Both the position numbers and the translations under genes were made by a program. A stretch of 64,000 nt of DNA from Candidatus Sabulitectum sp. (lineage in GTDB: Bacteria; Fermentibacterota; Fermentibacteria; Fermentibacterales; JCC-6), in contig JAIOSV010000028.1 of assembly GCA_021107435.1 (NCBI GenBank), forward strand, positions 28,177-92,176, given 5' to 3'. The notes beneath the pieces are model-generated. The model searched no databases, was not told where the DNA came from, and was given only the letters and a program-made list of their open reading frames with translations. This document shows positions 36,803 through 45,765 of this stretch, piece after piece; the stretch's first letter is position 1; every line of letters begins with the position of its first letter.

Positions 36803-38137
36803 ATGTTGTTCAAAACAAATGGTACTTTCATAGTAGTTTTGCTTCTGATACTCTTTGCGGTGCAGGCTTTTTGCTACGATGCTGTATGGGTATGTGGAAA
36901 GCAAACAGTTTTCTTTTCTCCAGACGGAGGACAACACTGGGGAACACAATTTGAAACATGCGGACAAGGCAGCTGTTCGAATCTGGATATTGAATACCCC
37001 GGTTACGGAGCTGTTGTCGGTACTTACATCGCCAATTTAGTCACTCCAGTCAGTGCTGGCCCGGGTACTCCATGGTCATATTACTGGGGGGCGGATATTA
37101 TAGGTTCTGGTTTGAGTCCTGTTTTGGGCGGGGTTGATAACCGTGGAACAAGAAAACTGCCAATTGTTTGTGGTAGTCAAAGTAATCTTTCGGAAACGTA
37201 CGGTATTATCAGTCTGCGGTACCTGGATAGTTCCAGTAATTATCAATGGCTCACAAACTGGTGGGAGGATTATAGATTCTGTGACATAGATATGTTTGAT
37301 GCCGATATAAGCAGGGGCTATGCGGTTGGTTTCGAAACGCTTGCTAATGCTAATGGAATAATATTGTCAACAAGCAATGGAGGTACCTCCTGGAGTCTGA
37401 ATCATACAGAAAGAGGCAAAATTATCAGAGGAATTCAAGCGGACTGCGATGGTAACGGAACCTCGTACGCAGTTGGCAATGACGGTCTTGTACTCAAAAA
37501 ACTTAGTGCCGGTACCTGGGCTTCGACTACTGCCCCATGCACAGACCTACTTAATGATGTCCACTTTATCAATCAGGATGTAGGATGGGTTGTCGGTTGG
37601 GGTGGTGCCATATTTAAAACCACCAATGGTGGGAATACATGGACTGATCAGAGCACTATCGGTAATACGTGGAATGCTGTCTTTTTCAAGGATTCAAACA
37701 CAGGCTGGGTGGTAGGAACTCAGGGAAAAGTCCTGACTACTACTGATTCCGGAGCAAACTGGACTGAGCACAGTATTGCCGGATACTATACACATCTTCA
37801 GGATGTTGAAGTGGTTTCGTATACAAGCACCGATGAATTCAACACGGCGGAACCTGTATTCGGTACAGTCTCATCAAACTCACTCATAGATAATCATGTG
37901 GCTTATAGTCATGAAGAAGGCGTTCTTAACATGAGTGTCGAAACATCAGGTACATATTCCGTTACCATGTTCGATATTTCAGGCAGAACTGTTTGTGAGA
38001 CGAATCTTGGCAATCTCGATGCAGGAACTCATAGCATATCGGTACCTGTTAACAGTAATCTTTCTAGAGGTGTATATCATTGTACCGTTCACAGCAACGG
38101 CGAGATAATTACCACAAACTCTTTCCTCGTACTTTAG
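36803..38137 (+). CDS. Secreted Ycf48/BNR-like repeat protein with type IX sorting domain
   Basis: A 444-residue extracellular protein. ATG 36803 is chosen over the ORF-track start (36731) because GGGGGAGA lies upstream and a signal peptide follows (FIVVLLLILFAVQAFCYD). The mature part is a beta-propeller of BNR/Ycf48-type blades, seen as VGWGGAIFKTTNGGNTW and FKDSNTGWVVGTQGK then LTTTDSGANWTEHS. The last 80 residues are a type A type IX sorting domain (YSVTMFDISGRTVCETNL, LSRGVYHCTVHSNGE, ending NSFLVL). The protein should be exported through the SprA-like channel encoded at 17.3-22.9 kb and attached at the surface. Function unknown. Confidence 0.85.
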   Translation: MLFKTNGTFIVVLLLILFAVQAFCYDAVWVCGKQTVFFSPDGGQHWGTQFETCGQGSCSNLDIEYPGYGAVVGTYIANLVTPVSAGPGTPWSYYWGADIIGSGLSPVLGGVDNRGTRKLPIVCGSQSNLSETYGIISLRYLDSSSNYQWLTNWWEDYRFCDIDMFDADISRGYAVGFETLANANGIILSTSNGGTSWSLNHTERGKIIRGIQADCDGNGTSYAVGNDGLVLKKLSAGTWASTTAPCTDLLNDVHFINQDVGWVVGWGGAIFKTTNGGNTWTDQSTIGNTWNAVFFKDSNTGWVVGTQGKVLTTTDSGANWTEHSIAGYYTHLQDVEVVSYTSTDEFNTAEPVFGTVSSNSLIDNHVAYSHEEGVLNMSVETSGTYSVTMFDISGRTVCETNLGNLDAGTHSISVPVNSNLSRGVYHCTVHSNGEIITTNSFLVL

Positions 38138-38515
38138 CAAATTTTATCGGGTAGGCGGTAGTTTCGCAGCTACCGCCTGCCACAGCACCTTTCTATTGCC
38201 CACAAGTATAATCGTCTCAGCTTCTACGGTTTTCTTTCTTGAAAATTTGAATATTCGTTTCAATTATTTGCGCTATCCTGGGATGTAAACAGTCCTGGTT
38301 TTTTGCTCGCTGTTTTTGTAAGTCATTGCTGGCAAATACTATTAGTAATCAGCGTCAAAGTAGATTGTCCGGTTTTCTCTGACAACTTGTTTGAAAGATG
38401 CCGGGAAACGTATATTGTCAAAGGAAGTCTCAAAAATGATTTGCTGTGCGGTTTTTAGAATACACTTCGTATTTGTTTCTACCTGTTGCCACTATTTATT
38501 CAGGGGAGGGGAATT
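38138..38515. other. Intergenic region before methyltransferase gene
   Basis: After the hairpin at 38151-38180 I see nothing of note. It is A/T-rich with no credible ORF. The ribosome site GGGGAGGGG is at its right end. Confidence 0.5.
38151..38180 (+). terminator. Hairpin after the type IX cargo gene
   Basis: GTAGGCGGTAG, 8-nt loop, CTACCGCCTGC: an 11-bp stem with one G-T pair, 14 nt after the stop. There is no T-run. Confidence 0.5.
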
Positions 38516-39253
38516 GTGAAGTATTATCCACCAAGGTTCCTCTTCAGGCGATTTGAGCTGGTCAGGAGAATTGCTCCAGGCGGTACATTTCTTGAGGTCG
38601 GACCCGGATCTTTTAATCTAACAAAAGATTTGTTGAAGTTGTTTAATGATGGTGTAGTTGTTGATTTCAACGAGGAAGTACGAAGAACCTTTGATCTTTT
38701 GAGCAGAGCTGAAAGATCGGATCTTTCTCTGGTGATTTCTGATTTTAACTCATTTGAGAGCACTGAGACTTTCAGCGCGATAATCGCATGTGAGGTTCTT
38801 GAGCACATTGAAGATGAGGCAGAATTTCTGCGGCATGCATACTACCTTCTGGGGAAGCGGGGACAACTGGTTCTTTCAGTACCCGCGAGAAGGAAATTCT
38901 GGTCTGTTCATGATGAGGGCGTCGGGCATCTGCGAAGGTATGAAAAGAAAGAACTAAGAGAATTCCTGAAAGAGCAGGGATTCATCAACGTAAACATTAT
39001 TTCTTATGGATTTCCATTCGTTAACATCCTTAGACTGCCGAGGATAATTCTCGCGAAGAAACAGCATATCAGAAACAGCAGGTTGACAACAATACAACAG
39101 ACAAAAGAAAGTGGGCTAAGCCAGTATAGAGTAATGGCTGGCGCATTTGGTTTAATATGCAATAAATATACTATTGCACCGCTTTCGTTACTGGCTTCCT
39201 TTTTCAACAAATGTGATTTCTCCAACGGGTACATAGTGATCGCGGAGAAGTGA
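38516..39253 (+). CDS. Class I SAM-dependent methyltransferase
   Basis: A 245-residue protein of the Methyltransf_11/23 type. GTG 38516 is the chosen start because GGGGAGGGG stands 5-12 nt upstream, which would otherwise encode the first residues of the ORF-track version. SAM motif I is TFLEVGPGSFNLTKDLL, motif II is VVVDFNEEV, and motif IV is AIIACEVLEHIEDEAEFL, followed by YLLGKRGQLVLSVPA and the HDEGVGHLRRYEKKEL segment. That last element is common in methyltransferases of glycan and lipid gene clusters. Neighbouring glycosyltransferase and CmcI-like genes suggest a sugar substrate, unproved. Confidence 0.85.
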   Translation: MKYYPPRFLFRRFELVRRIAPGGTFLEVGPGSFNLTKDLLKLFNDGVVVDFNEEVRRTFDLLSRAERSDLSLVISDFNSFESTETFSAIIACEVLEHIEDEAEFLRHAYYLLGKRGQLVLSVPARRKFWSVHDEGVGHLRRYEKKELREFLKEQGFINVNIISYGFPFVNILRLPRIILAKKQHIRNSRLTTIQQTKESGLSQYRVMAGAFGLICNKYTIAPLSLLASFFNKCDFSNGYIVIAEK

Positions 39254-39482
39254 GTTAACAAAGTTCTCAGAATTCTCCACACCGGGAAAGCATCAGTGTT
39301 CATATTATTCTGAGTATGTAACGCGGCAAAGATGACGGGTATCTTGTCCTGTTCAAACTAACTGATGCTCTTGACAACGCTGATACCGCCAAACATTCTC
39401 AAGTCGGAGACAGAACGGGTATCCAGCAGGTTTTGGTTTTATGTAAGAAAAGCCGCAGGTCGAACGCGGAGGAGGAGTTCTG

Positions 39483-40133
39483 GTGAGGAAAAATATTAAA
39501 GATTTTGTTAATATAGTAAGCGAATCACTGCCGATCATTGAGCCAATCTACGAATTTGGTTCACTACAGGTGCCCGGTCAGGTAGGTTTTGCGGATCTGC
39601 GCCCACTGTTTGGAAACAGGGAATATGCAGGTTGTGATATGCAGGAAGGTCCGGGAGTAGACAAAGTACTGAATCTGCATTCAATTGACCTTCCGTCTGA
39701 ATCAGTCGGGGAAGTATTGTGTTTCGACACACTGGAACATGTGGAGTATCCCCGGAAAGCACTGGACGAGATCTATCGAATACTGAAACCTGATGGAATT
39801 GCTGTAATCAGCTCTGTAATGAATTTTCCCATTCATGATTACCCGTATGATTACTGGCGATTCACACCTGAGGCTTTTAAATCTCTCCTGAATCCCTTCG
39901 CCGGTTCTTTTGTTGGTTTTCAAGGGAGTAAACACTTTCCGCATACTGTAGTTGGAATCGGTTTCAAGGGCGATACACCCCCAACAGTGCAGTTCATTGA
40001 GAAATACGATACATGGCAGAGGAGTGATCGCAAATCGTTTAGACAACTGGTTATCAAGTTAACACCACCACTGTTCCTTCCCGCGATAGCAGGGCTGCAC
40101 AGAACAATAACCGGTTTAAAAAGAATCGATTGA
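39483..40133 (+). CDS. Class I SAM-dependent methyltransferase
   Basis: A 216-residue methyltransferase. The first motif is weak (IIEPIYEFGSLQ), but GFADLRPLFGNREYAGCDMQ, VGEVLCFDTLEHVEYPRKAL and YRILKPDGIAVISSVMNFPI are typical of Methyltransf_11-like enzymes. The HDYPYDYWRFTPEAF segment is also typical of enzymes in polysaccharide clusters. GTG start with GGAGGAGG 8 nt upstream. It is convergent with the GT4 gene, whose end is 10 nt away. The substrate is unknown. Confidence 0.83.
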   Translation: MRKNIKDFVNIVSESLPIIEPIYEFGSLQVPGQVGFADLRPLFGNREYAGCDMQEGPGVDKVLNLHSIDLPSESVGEVLCFDTLEHVEYPRKALDEIYRILKPDGIAVISSVMNFPIHDYPYDYWRFTPEAFKSLLNPFAGSFVGFQGSKHFPHTVVGIGFKGDTPPTVQFIEKYDTWQRSDRKSFRQLVIKLTPPLFLPAIAGLHRTITGLKRID

Positions 40134-40143
40134 ACGTCCTGAA

Positions 40144-41238
40144 CTAATTACGAGTGATACTCATAATAGCATTTACCAACGGAATAACCAGTTGTTTGGG
40201 GCGAAGCGTTTTGTAATACAGGTCATAAGATGAATCTGCCAGTTGTTTGCGAAGATCCGGTGAATTGTGCAATACTGTGATTGCATCCGCAAGTGATGCC
40301 GCTGAGCCCATTTCGCAGAGGAACACGTTCTCCAGGTGCGTAAAGAGTTCTCGGACTGCTTTGTTGTCTCCTGCGATTACCGGTTTTCTCATGGCGATCA
40401 TTTCGTAGAGTTTGCCAGCTATCACATTCCTGGCTTTGGGAACCAATGAGTAATGTCCTCCCAGACAAATGTCGGATTCAGCTATTTCAGTAATAACCTG
40501 TTCTCTTGGGATGCGACCAAGGAATGAAATGTTATCGACATGCTCACTGATTGCTCGTTGTCTGATCTTGTCCAGTATTGGGCTGGAACCTGCTATTCTG
40601 AGGTGAACCGGTAATTCCGTAATAAGTTTCATTGCGTCAATTATTACTGCCAGGCCTTGAAGCGGGATACCCGAGCCGACCCAGAACAGTGAAGTTTTTG
40701 ACACTGAGGGGATGTCAGGTTGCTCAACTGGATGGAAAAGACTGTTTTCACATGAAATATAGATTGGCAGAAATTTGTTTCCTGGTACACCAAAAGTGTC
40801 TGAGAAATAATCAGCATGGGCTTTTGTATCAATAAGAATCATATCCGCGAGCTTGCAGTTGTATTTATCGATCTGGAAAAGCAGTTTTCCAAGAAGTGAA
40901 TCGGGTCTGCATTTCCGACGCTCTTTGCAATAACTCTGCCATATAGATATGTGCGCGTCGTAGATAATGGGTTTGCGAGTCAGTATTCTCAGAATTGGGA
41001 AGATTTCCCAGCATCTGAAATTCGCGATTACCACATCTGAATGTTTTTTTGTCTTTAGAAAGCGAAGAATGGCTTTTGGGTATCTTAGCCGGGAGTGCTC
41101 ATTTACAATACAGGGTATTATTCTTAATTCGTGCTGTGACAAGCCCTCCAGCAGTGTTTGAGAACGAATGTAATCCGTGTAGTAAGATTGAAAGAAACAT
41201 ACTGCGGGGAAAGAACTTTCACGTTTTGTCTTTGTCAT
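40144..41238 (-). CDS. GT4-family glycosyltransferase
   Basis: A 364-residue GT-B fold enzyme of the glycosyltransferase 4 group. It has an N-terminal domain beginning FPAVCFFQSYYTDYIRSQTL. The C-terminal donor-binding domain has SLFWVGSGIPLQGLAVII, LRIAGSSPILDKIRQ, ISFLGRIPREQVITEIAESD and the E-x7-E-like motif region NVIAGKLYEMIAMRKPVIAGD. It should add a sugar to a surface glycan or glycolipid. I prefer ATG 41238 (MTKTKRESS), which has AGGAA 6 nt upstream; the ORF track starts at 41265. It is the only gene of the local glycan group on this strand. Confidence 0.85.
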   Translation of the reverse strand: MTKTKRESSFPAVCFFQSYYTDYIRSQTLLEGLSQHELRIIPCIVNEHSRLRYPKAILRFLKTKKHSDVVIANFRCWEIFPILRILTRKPIIYDAHISIWQSYCKERRKCRPDSLLGKLLFQIDKYNCKLADMILIDTKAHADYFSDTFGVPGNKFLPIYISCENSLFHPVEQPDIPSVSKTSLFWVGSGIPLQGLAVIIDAMKLITELPVHLRIAGSSPILDKIRQRAISEHVDNISFLGRIPREQVITEIAESDICLGGHYSLVPKARNVIAGKLYEMIAMRKPVIAGDNKAVRELFTHLENVFLCEMGSAASLADAITVLHNSPDLRKQLADSSYDLYYKTLRPKQLVIPLVNAIMSITRN

Positions 41239-41371
41239 TTGCTTTCCTGACATGAGTATGTACACAAATGGAAATCATACTGATGCATGTTATATATTAC
41301 ATAAGGGAGAGCAATTACCATCCGTTTGAATTTCAGAGGATTGCGGTTAAAGAAGAGAAAAGGAACTGTTG

Positions 41372-42214
41372 ATGAAACGTGAGCCGCGGGAACTGGTAAA
41401 GAGGGCAAAGGATTTACTGCACCATGTCGGGGAAGAGTGCATCTGCAATACCGGTACGATGGGAGAGCTGACCAGTATCGCGGATGAGCTGGAGGATGTT
41501 CTCAGCGGTGATGAGCCTGCAGCTGGAGAGGTGTTGCGAATACTGGGGCATGAGCTTAAGTCGCCTCTTGCGGCAATTGTGAGCCTCCTGCACGCTGTTG
41601 AGATAGGGTATGTAAAGAATCCCGAGAATTCCATGCAGATGGTTGCCAGAGCGCGTAAGAGAGCAGAAGAGCTGCTGCCGCTGGTTAATGACATTATGGT
41701 GCTGGGAGATCTGACAGGTACCGATGTCTCACAGCTTGATGAAAAGGTAAGTATGCTGGCGGTCTGTCGGAGTGTACACGAGCTTATGGAGCTTATGTTT
41801 CAGGAGAAGGGAATCTGCTTTGAGTTTTCCTTTCCTGAGAATGAGCCGTTTTTCCCTGTGCGGGGCAGAGAGAGCTTTCTCCGTCGAGTTGTCCAGAATC
41901 TCTGTGTAAATGCATTCAAGTACAACAGAATCGGCGGATGTATCTATCTTCGAGTGTTTGGTGAAAGTTCTTCCGTGATAGTAGAGGTTAAGGATACCGG
42001 TATGGGCATACCTGCGGAGGATCTGCCGCATGTATTCGCGTTTCTCTACAGAGGCGGGCAGGCGAAACGGAATCCAGACGGCGGGCTTGGGCTTGGGCTT
42101 TCAATGGTCAAGCAGATAGTTGAAGTGCACGGTGGAACCATTACCGCTGAAAGTGAAGAAGGGAAGGGAACGATAATGACGGTCCGTCTTCCCCTGTGTA
42201 CCGGTTGCGGTTAG
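41372..42214 (+). CDS. Soluble sensor-type histidine kinase
   Basis: A 280-residue kinase with no membrane span and no recognised sensory domain. The H-box is LRILGHELKSPLAAIVSLLH. The N-box is VVQNLCVNAFKYNRIGG, G1 is KDTGMGIPAEDLPHVF and G2 is GGLGLGLSMVKQIVEVHGG. ATG 41372 has AAAGGA upstream. The first 60 residues (ECICNTGTMGELTSIADEL) are helical with a Cys pair. No response regulator is adjacent, so it is an orphan kinase. It is convergent with the lipoprotein cluster; 29 nt separate the two ends, and a weak AGTGAAG/CTTCACT hairpin lies there. Confidence 0.88.
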   Translation: MKREPRELVKRAKDLLHHVGEECICNTGTMGELTSIADELEDVLSGDEPAAGEVLRILGHELKSPLAAIVSLLHAVEIGYVKNPENSMQMVARARKRAEELLPLVNDIMVLGDLTGTDVSQLDEKVSMLAVCRSVHELMELMFQEKGICFEFSFPENEPFFPVRGRESFLRRVVQNLCVNAFKYNRIGGCIYLRVFGESSSVIVEVKDTGMGIPAEDLPHVFAFLYRGGQAKRNPDGGLGLGLSMVKQIVEVHGGTITAESEEGKGTIMTVRLPLCTGCG

Positions 42215-42243
42215 TGAAGCAGACCTCTTCACTGTGGTCAGCC

Positions 42244-42888
42244 TCAACCTCCCGAGTCAATATCACTTATCCTGACATTCCAGGTGTAACCGCCGGGCTC
42301 TACAACAACACTCCATCTGGTGTAGGTGTCGCCGTCCTCGTCCTCAATGTAAATATCGTAAGTATCTGATTGGAGATAGGCAGTGTAGGTGTCTCCCTGA
42401 TAAAGGATTTCTTCGCCAAGGTGATTATCACCCCAGTCATCACCGTCGGAAGGTGATATCCAAACTCCATAAACATCCCAGCTGCCCAGATTGTTGGTGA
42501 TGGTAATGGGGCACTGGCCGGTGTTTTGCAGGTTTGTTGATGATGAGTTTATCTCATCCATGTCATCCAGGGTGACTGTCCACTCGAAGCCGTCTGCTCC
42601 TATTCGTATATCATGCAGTGTGTAGGTGTCTCCATCCTCGTCTATAACCTGCAGGTCATAAACGCCTGGTTGCACCATAACCTCGGCTGTTTTGCCGGGC
42701 TCAAGAACATCTGTACCTGGAAGGTGGTTGGAGCCCCACACATCGTCAGTGCCTCGGCTGATGTACACACAGTAAATATCGTATTCTTCAAGTCCGTTGG
42801 TGACTGCCAGGGGAACCTTTTCCAGGCAGCCTGTCGAGAAGAGAATAATTGCTGCGGTGAGTATGCGGGAAAGTGTTTTTCCGTTCAA
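42244..42888 (-). CDS. Lipoprotein with two copies of the ITN-DEDGD domain
   Basis: A 214-residue member of a seven-gene lipoprotein cluster; the function is unknown. Lipobox FSTGC puts the lipidated Cys at residue 21. Domain 1 (about 28-115) contains NGLEEYDIYCVYISRG, DDVWGSNHL, VLEPGKTAEV and DLQVIDEDGDTYTLHD. Domain 2 (about 128-214) contains ITNNLGSWDVYGVWISPSDG, DDWGDNHL and YDIYIEDEDGDTYTRW, ending VRISDID. The start is TTG at 42888 with AAAGGAGG 8 nt upstream. It is the last gene of the cluster. The repeated acidic loop suggests metal binding, which is inference. Confidence 0.82.
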   Translation of the reverse strand: MNGKTLSRILTAAIILFSTGCLEKVPLAVTNGLEEYDIYCVYISRGTDDVWGSNHLPGTDVLEPGKTAEVMVQPGVYDLQVIDEDGDTYTLHDIRIGADGFEWTVTLDDMDEINSSSTNLQNTGQCPITITNNLGSWDVYGVWISPSDGDDWGDNHLGEEILYQGDTYTAYLQSDTYDIYIEDEDGDTYTRWSVVVEPGGYTWNVRISDIDSGG

Positions 42889-42940
42889 GAATATAACCTC
42901 CTTTTAACGGTAATACCTTCAGGGCTGTTTCTGTATTCCA

Positions 42941-43270
42941 TCAGTCTATATCTGCTGGCAGTACTTCCCAGAGGTAATCATCTTCTGCGATTTTCCTGTC
43001 CCATATTGTGTATGTGTTTCCGCGGTCATCCACAACCTGAATATCGTAAGTATCAGGAAGAACTGTTATCTCCAGAGATTCTCCCGGCAAAAGTACTTTC
43101 CATTCAGGTAGTGAGTTTATTCCCCATTCGTCCTCAGATCCACTGCTGACATATATGCACTCTATGTTCCTGTCTTCCAGATCGTTGGTGATGATGATTC
43201 TAGCGGGATCAAAGCATCCTGTTGTGATCAGAAACAGGAGCGGTATTGTTATCAGGCAAAATCTTGCCAT
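42941..43270 (-). CDS. Lipoprotein with one ITN-DEDGD domain
   Basis: A 109-residue single-domain member of the cluster. Signal and lipobox: LLFLITTGCFD, lipidated Cys19. The domain covers about residues 25-109: IITNDLEDRNIECIYVSSG, EDEWGINSLPEWKVLLPGES, YDIQVVDDRGNTYTIWD, and end LWEVLPADID. It is the shortest unit that still shows every element, so it helps to define the domain borders. AAAGGAG precedes the ATG. The acidic loop is weaker here (DDRGNTY). Possibly cotranscribed with the gene at 42244-42888, 52 nt downstream. Confidence 0.8.
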   Translation of the reverse strand: MARFCLITIPLLFLITTGCFDPARIIITNDLEDRNIECIYVSSGSEDEWGINSLPEWKVLLPGESLEITVLPDTYDIQVVDDRGNTYTIWDRKIAEDDYLWEVLPADID

Positions 43271-43506
43271 TAGAACTCTCCTTTAAATTCGCCCAGTACC
43301 CTGTCAGGTAATAAGTGTCGATATAATGCGCCGCTATCCTGAGTTCCTGCAAGGCGCTGATATATGCGCATAGCATCGCTATGTAATTGAATCAGTAACG
43401 CAGCAGGGGCTCTGGAGAGCAAGCAGGATGCGACAGCTATTGCTTGACAGGGTACTGGTTTGTCAAGGCAGGAAATAGTGTTTTTCAAGATAGTCATCTC
43501 CTGTTA

Positions 43507-44223
43507 CTATTGCGGAACCCAGATTACGCCCCGTTGATTTCTGGAAGATATTTCCCAGTGGAAATCGCCTTCCTCAATTTGAATGTCACAGATGAAGAAT
43601 ATATCGCCGTATGTATTTTCTACCAGGAACAGGTAGCTTCTATGCGTCCGAATGCGAAAAGTGAATTCAGTATTAGGCTGGAGGAACTGCCCGTTCAGGT
43701 GTTCTACACATACTTCACCAAAGCCATCGTCGTGAATGGTTTGTATACTTGAGAGGACTCCGCATCCGGGAGCTGTGGTGATGTGAACAAGAGCAACACC
43801 TTTATGGGAATCAGAGGGATGAGAATAATATCTGAAAAGGTTATCACTATCGGAACTCTGAACATGCCATTCGAAACCATCTTCTTCAATCAGAACATCC
43901 CATTTGAAAAATCGGTTGTTTCCGCTGTCCAGGCATTTGAAGTCATAGTGTCTGCCAGGTACAACTTGAAATGTTATTGGTTCGTTGACTGGATAGGCAT
44001 CATGAAAAATTCCCCAGTCATCATCATCAGATAAACTGCAGTATGCATTTTTGATTTGTCCGGATACTCCATCACCCGGAATAACAGAAACCGTTGCATA
44101 TTGTTGAACCTCCGGGGTTTCATCCACTTTAACAGTTGTGCTATCTGATGTCGGTTCGGTGTTTTCGCCACAGCCGGAAAACAGAAGAAAGCAAAGAATC
44201 AAGTAAAAAGCAGCTTTCTTCAT
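43507..44223 (-). CDS. Lipoprotein with two divergent ITN-type domains
   Basis: A 238-residue member of the cluster. ATG 44223 is used because CAGGAGG lies 6 nt upstream and gives a clean lipoprotein signal (LILCFLLFSGCGEN, Cys18); the ORF track starts 8 residues earlier. After a Thr/Glu linker, domain 1 has GQIKNAYCSLSDDDDWGIF, YDFKCLDSGNNRFFKWDV and EWHVQSSDSD. Domain 2 starts about residue 150 (VALVHITTAPGCGVLS) and lacks WG but keeps VENTYGDIFFICD and FHWEISS. It is the most diverged full copy in the cluster. A 236-nt gap separates it from the next gene and may hold a promoter. Confidence 0.76.
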   Translation of the reverse strand: MKKAAFYLILCFLLFSGCGENTEPTSDSTTVKVDETPEVQQYATVSVIPGDGVSGQIKNAYCSLSDDDDWGIFHDAYPVNEPITFQVVPGRHYDFKCLDSGNNRFFKWDVLIEEDGFEWHVQSSDSDNLFRYYSHPSDSHKGVALVHITTAPGCGVLSSIQTIHDDGFGEVCVEHLNGQFLQPNTEFTFRIRTHRSYLFLVENTYGDIFFICDIQIEEGDFHWEISSRNQRGVIWVPQ

Positions 44224-44304
44224 GAAACCTCCTGTTATTGATTTCATATCTCAACGAATGATTGAACAGTACCAACAGGGAAATACATTGAAGGAAAGAG
44301 GTGT

Positions 44305-44337
44305 AAAAACAGGGGGCAGACAATGCCCCCTGTTTTT
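44305..44337. terminator. Strong bidirectional terminator in the lipoprotein cluster
   Basis: AAAAACAGGGGGCA GACAA TGCCCCCTGTTTTT: a 14-bp perfect stem with A and T runs at both ends. It lies 23 nt past the stop of the 44361-45305 gene, so that gene has its own 3' end. Confidence 0.92.
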
Positions 44338-44360
44338 TGAAATCCAAGGTATCAAAGACA

Positions 44361-45305
44361 TTAGTCCATATCGGAAAGTTCAACTTCCCAGTAGAAACCG
44401 TGTTCGTCGATATCAATATCCCAGAGGGTGTAGGTGTCACCATCTTCGTCTTCTACCTTGAAGTCATAGGTATCACCGGCAGGCACGAAGAAGGTGAATT
44501 CCTCATCTGCTGAAAGGATCTCGGATCCAAGACGGTCTTCGCCCCATGGTCCGTCGCTGGGATCACCGTAGACATACCAGATAGTCCAGTCGCCAAGTCC
44601 ATTGTAGATGGTTATGGGGGCATCGCCCTCATCGTTGTTGAGAATGGCTGAGTTGTCCATATCGGAAAGTTCAACTTCCCATACGAAGCCGTCGTCGCCA
44701 ATCCATACATCCCAGAGAATGTACTCATCATCATCTTCATCAATGCATTTGAAATCGTAGTAATCGCCTGACATTACGTCAAATGATATAGACTCGCCTG
44801 GTTCAAGGAGCTCGCTGCCGAAGCGGTCATCGCCCCAGTCATCATTCTCGGAAAGGGTGCAGTATCCGTACCAGAGGGTCCAGCTTCCGAGAGCGTTCTC
44901 GATAGTTACAGTTACTTCCTCGCCATCGGTGTTCCAGTCACCGTCTTCAAGGGTAACTTCCCATTCGAATCCGTGCTCATCAATTACAACGCCCCAGCGG
45001 GAGTAAATATCGCCATCTTCGTCAACAATCTCAATATCGTAAGTATCAGCTTCTTCAAGTATTATCGTGAACTCATCTCCGGGAGCCAGAATCTCGTCAA
45101 GGATATTATCAGTCCAGTCACTGTCTGAAGGATCAATCCAGATTTCGTGAATATCCCAGCTTTCAAGGCCGTTGATGATAACTACTTCGATTTCAACTTC
45201 TTCTACTTCTTCCGGTGCGTCAGCCGCGGGTGCTTCCCCGCCGCCGCATGCGAAGAAAAGCACAGGGAAAAGCATAAGTGCCATGAGCAAATGGATTTTT
45301 TTCAT
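44361..45305 (-). CDS. Lipoprotein with three ITN-DEDGD domains
   Basis: A 314-residue protein, the largest regular member of the cluster. ATG 45305 is chosen because AAGGAGGG stands 5 nt upstream and a lipoprotein signal follows (LFPVLFFACGGGE, Cys20). The 97 extra residues in the ORF track are antisense noise. After an acidic linker (EEVEEVEIEV), domain 1 has NGLESWDIHEIWIDPSDS and EIVDEDGDIYSRW. Domain 2 has NALGSWTLWYGYCTLS and DDWGDDRFGSELLEPGES with DEDDDEYILW. Domain 3 has NGLGDWTIWYVYGDPSDG and EDEDGDTYTLWD. Each ends W-E-V-x-L-x-D or DMD. The net charge is strongly negative. Confidence 0.86.
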   Translation of the reverse strand: MKKIHLLMALMLFPVLFFACGGGEAPAADAPEEVEEVEIEVVIINGLESWDIHEIWIDPSDSDWTDNILDEILAPGDEFTIILEEADTYDIEIVDEDGDIYSRWGVVIDEHGFEWEVTLEDGDWNTDGEEVTVTIENALGSWTLWYGYCTLSENDDWGDDRFGSELLEPGESISFDVMSGDYYDFKCIDEDDDEYILWDVWIGDDGFVWEVELSDMDNSAILNNDEGDAPITIYNGLGDWTIWYVYGDPSDGPWGEDRLGSEILSADEEFTFFVPAGDTYDFKVEDEDGDTYTLWDIDIDEHGFYWEVELSDMD

Positions 45306-45393
45306 TATCCCTCCTTTTTGGGTTTTTAAAATCTCAACTCTGAATCGAACAAGCGAAAATAAGAGAACGTAACGGTAGAGTAAAGACCAGGAA

Positions 45394-45420
45394 AAAGGGG
45401 ACTGCCGAACAGCCCCCTTT
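45394..45420 (-). terminator. Rho-independent terminator after the 45439-45765 gene
   Basis: AAAGGGG-ACTG, CCGAA, CAG-CCCCCTTT forms a stem with one mismatch. On the minus strand it runs into CCCCTTTTTCC, 19 nt past the stop. Confidence 0.82.
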
Positions 45421-45438
45421 CGCTCAATTGACAGGATA

Positions 45439-45765
45439 CTAGTCCATGTCGGAAAGTTCAACGCTCCAGTTGTATCCAGCGGAGCCAATCTCAACGTCCC
45501 AGCGTGTGTATGAATCGCCGTCTTCATCCACAAGCATGATGTCATAAATGCCTGCGGGAACACTGATAGTAGCAACTTCTGCCGGTTCCAGAACATTACT
45601 TATACGATTTTCGGTCCACTCATCGCTGTCTGAAGGATCGATGTAGATCTCCTCGATGTCCCAGGCACCAAGATCGTTAGTAATCTCTACGCGAACATTA
45701 TCGCCGCAGCCGGATATGAGAGTTGCGATAAGTGCCATTGTAAGCAACGCTATGATTCTTTTCAT
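45439..45765 (-). CDS. Lipoprotein with one ITN-DEDGD domain
   Basis: A 108-residue protein. ATG 45765 is used (GGGGGAAAA upstream), giving the lipoprotein signal LIATLISGCGD with Cys20. The single domain is close to the consensus: ITNDLGAWDIEEIYIDPSDS, DEWTENRISNVLEP, YDIMLVDEDGDSYTRWDVEI and the end YNWSVELSDMD. WG is replaced by WT here. Its own terminator downstream and a promoter-sized gap upstream (99 nt) suggest a single-gene transcript. It is the best minimal model for the domain. Confidence 0.84.
   Translation of the reverse strand: MKRIIALLTMALIATLISGCGDNVRVEITNDLGAWDIEEIYIDPSDSDEWTENRISNVLEPAEVATISVPAGIYDIMLVDEDGDSYTRWDVEIGSAGYNWSVELSDMD

Noticed and set aside
43270-43497. Minus-strand ORF of 75 codons in the gap inside the lipoprotein cluster
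   Set aside because: No lipobox or domain motif; the gap more likely holds a promoter (TTGACA is present on the minus strand near 43460).
45306-45596. N-terminal 97-residue extension of the lipoprotein ORF at 44361
   Set aside because: It reads the upstream lipoprotein gene and its terminator in the wrong frame; the true start at 45305 has a strong ribosome site and signal peptide.
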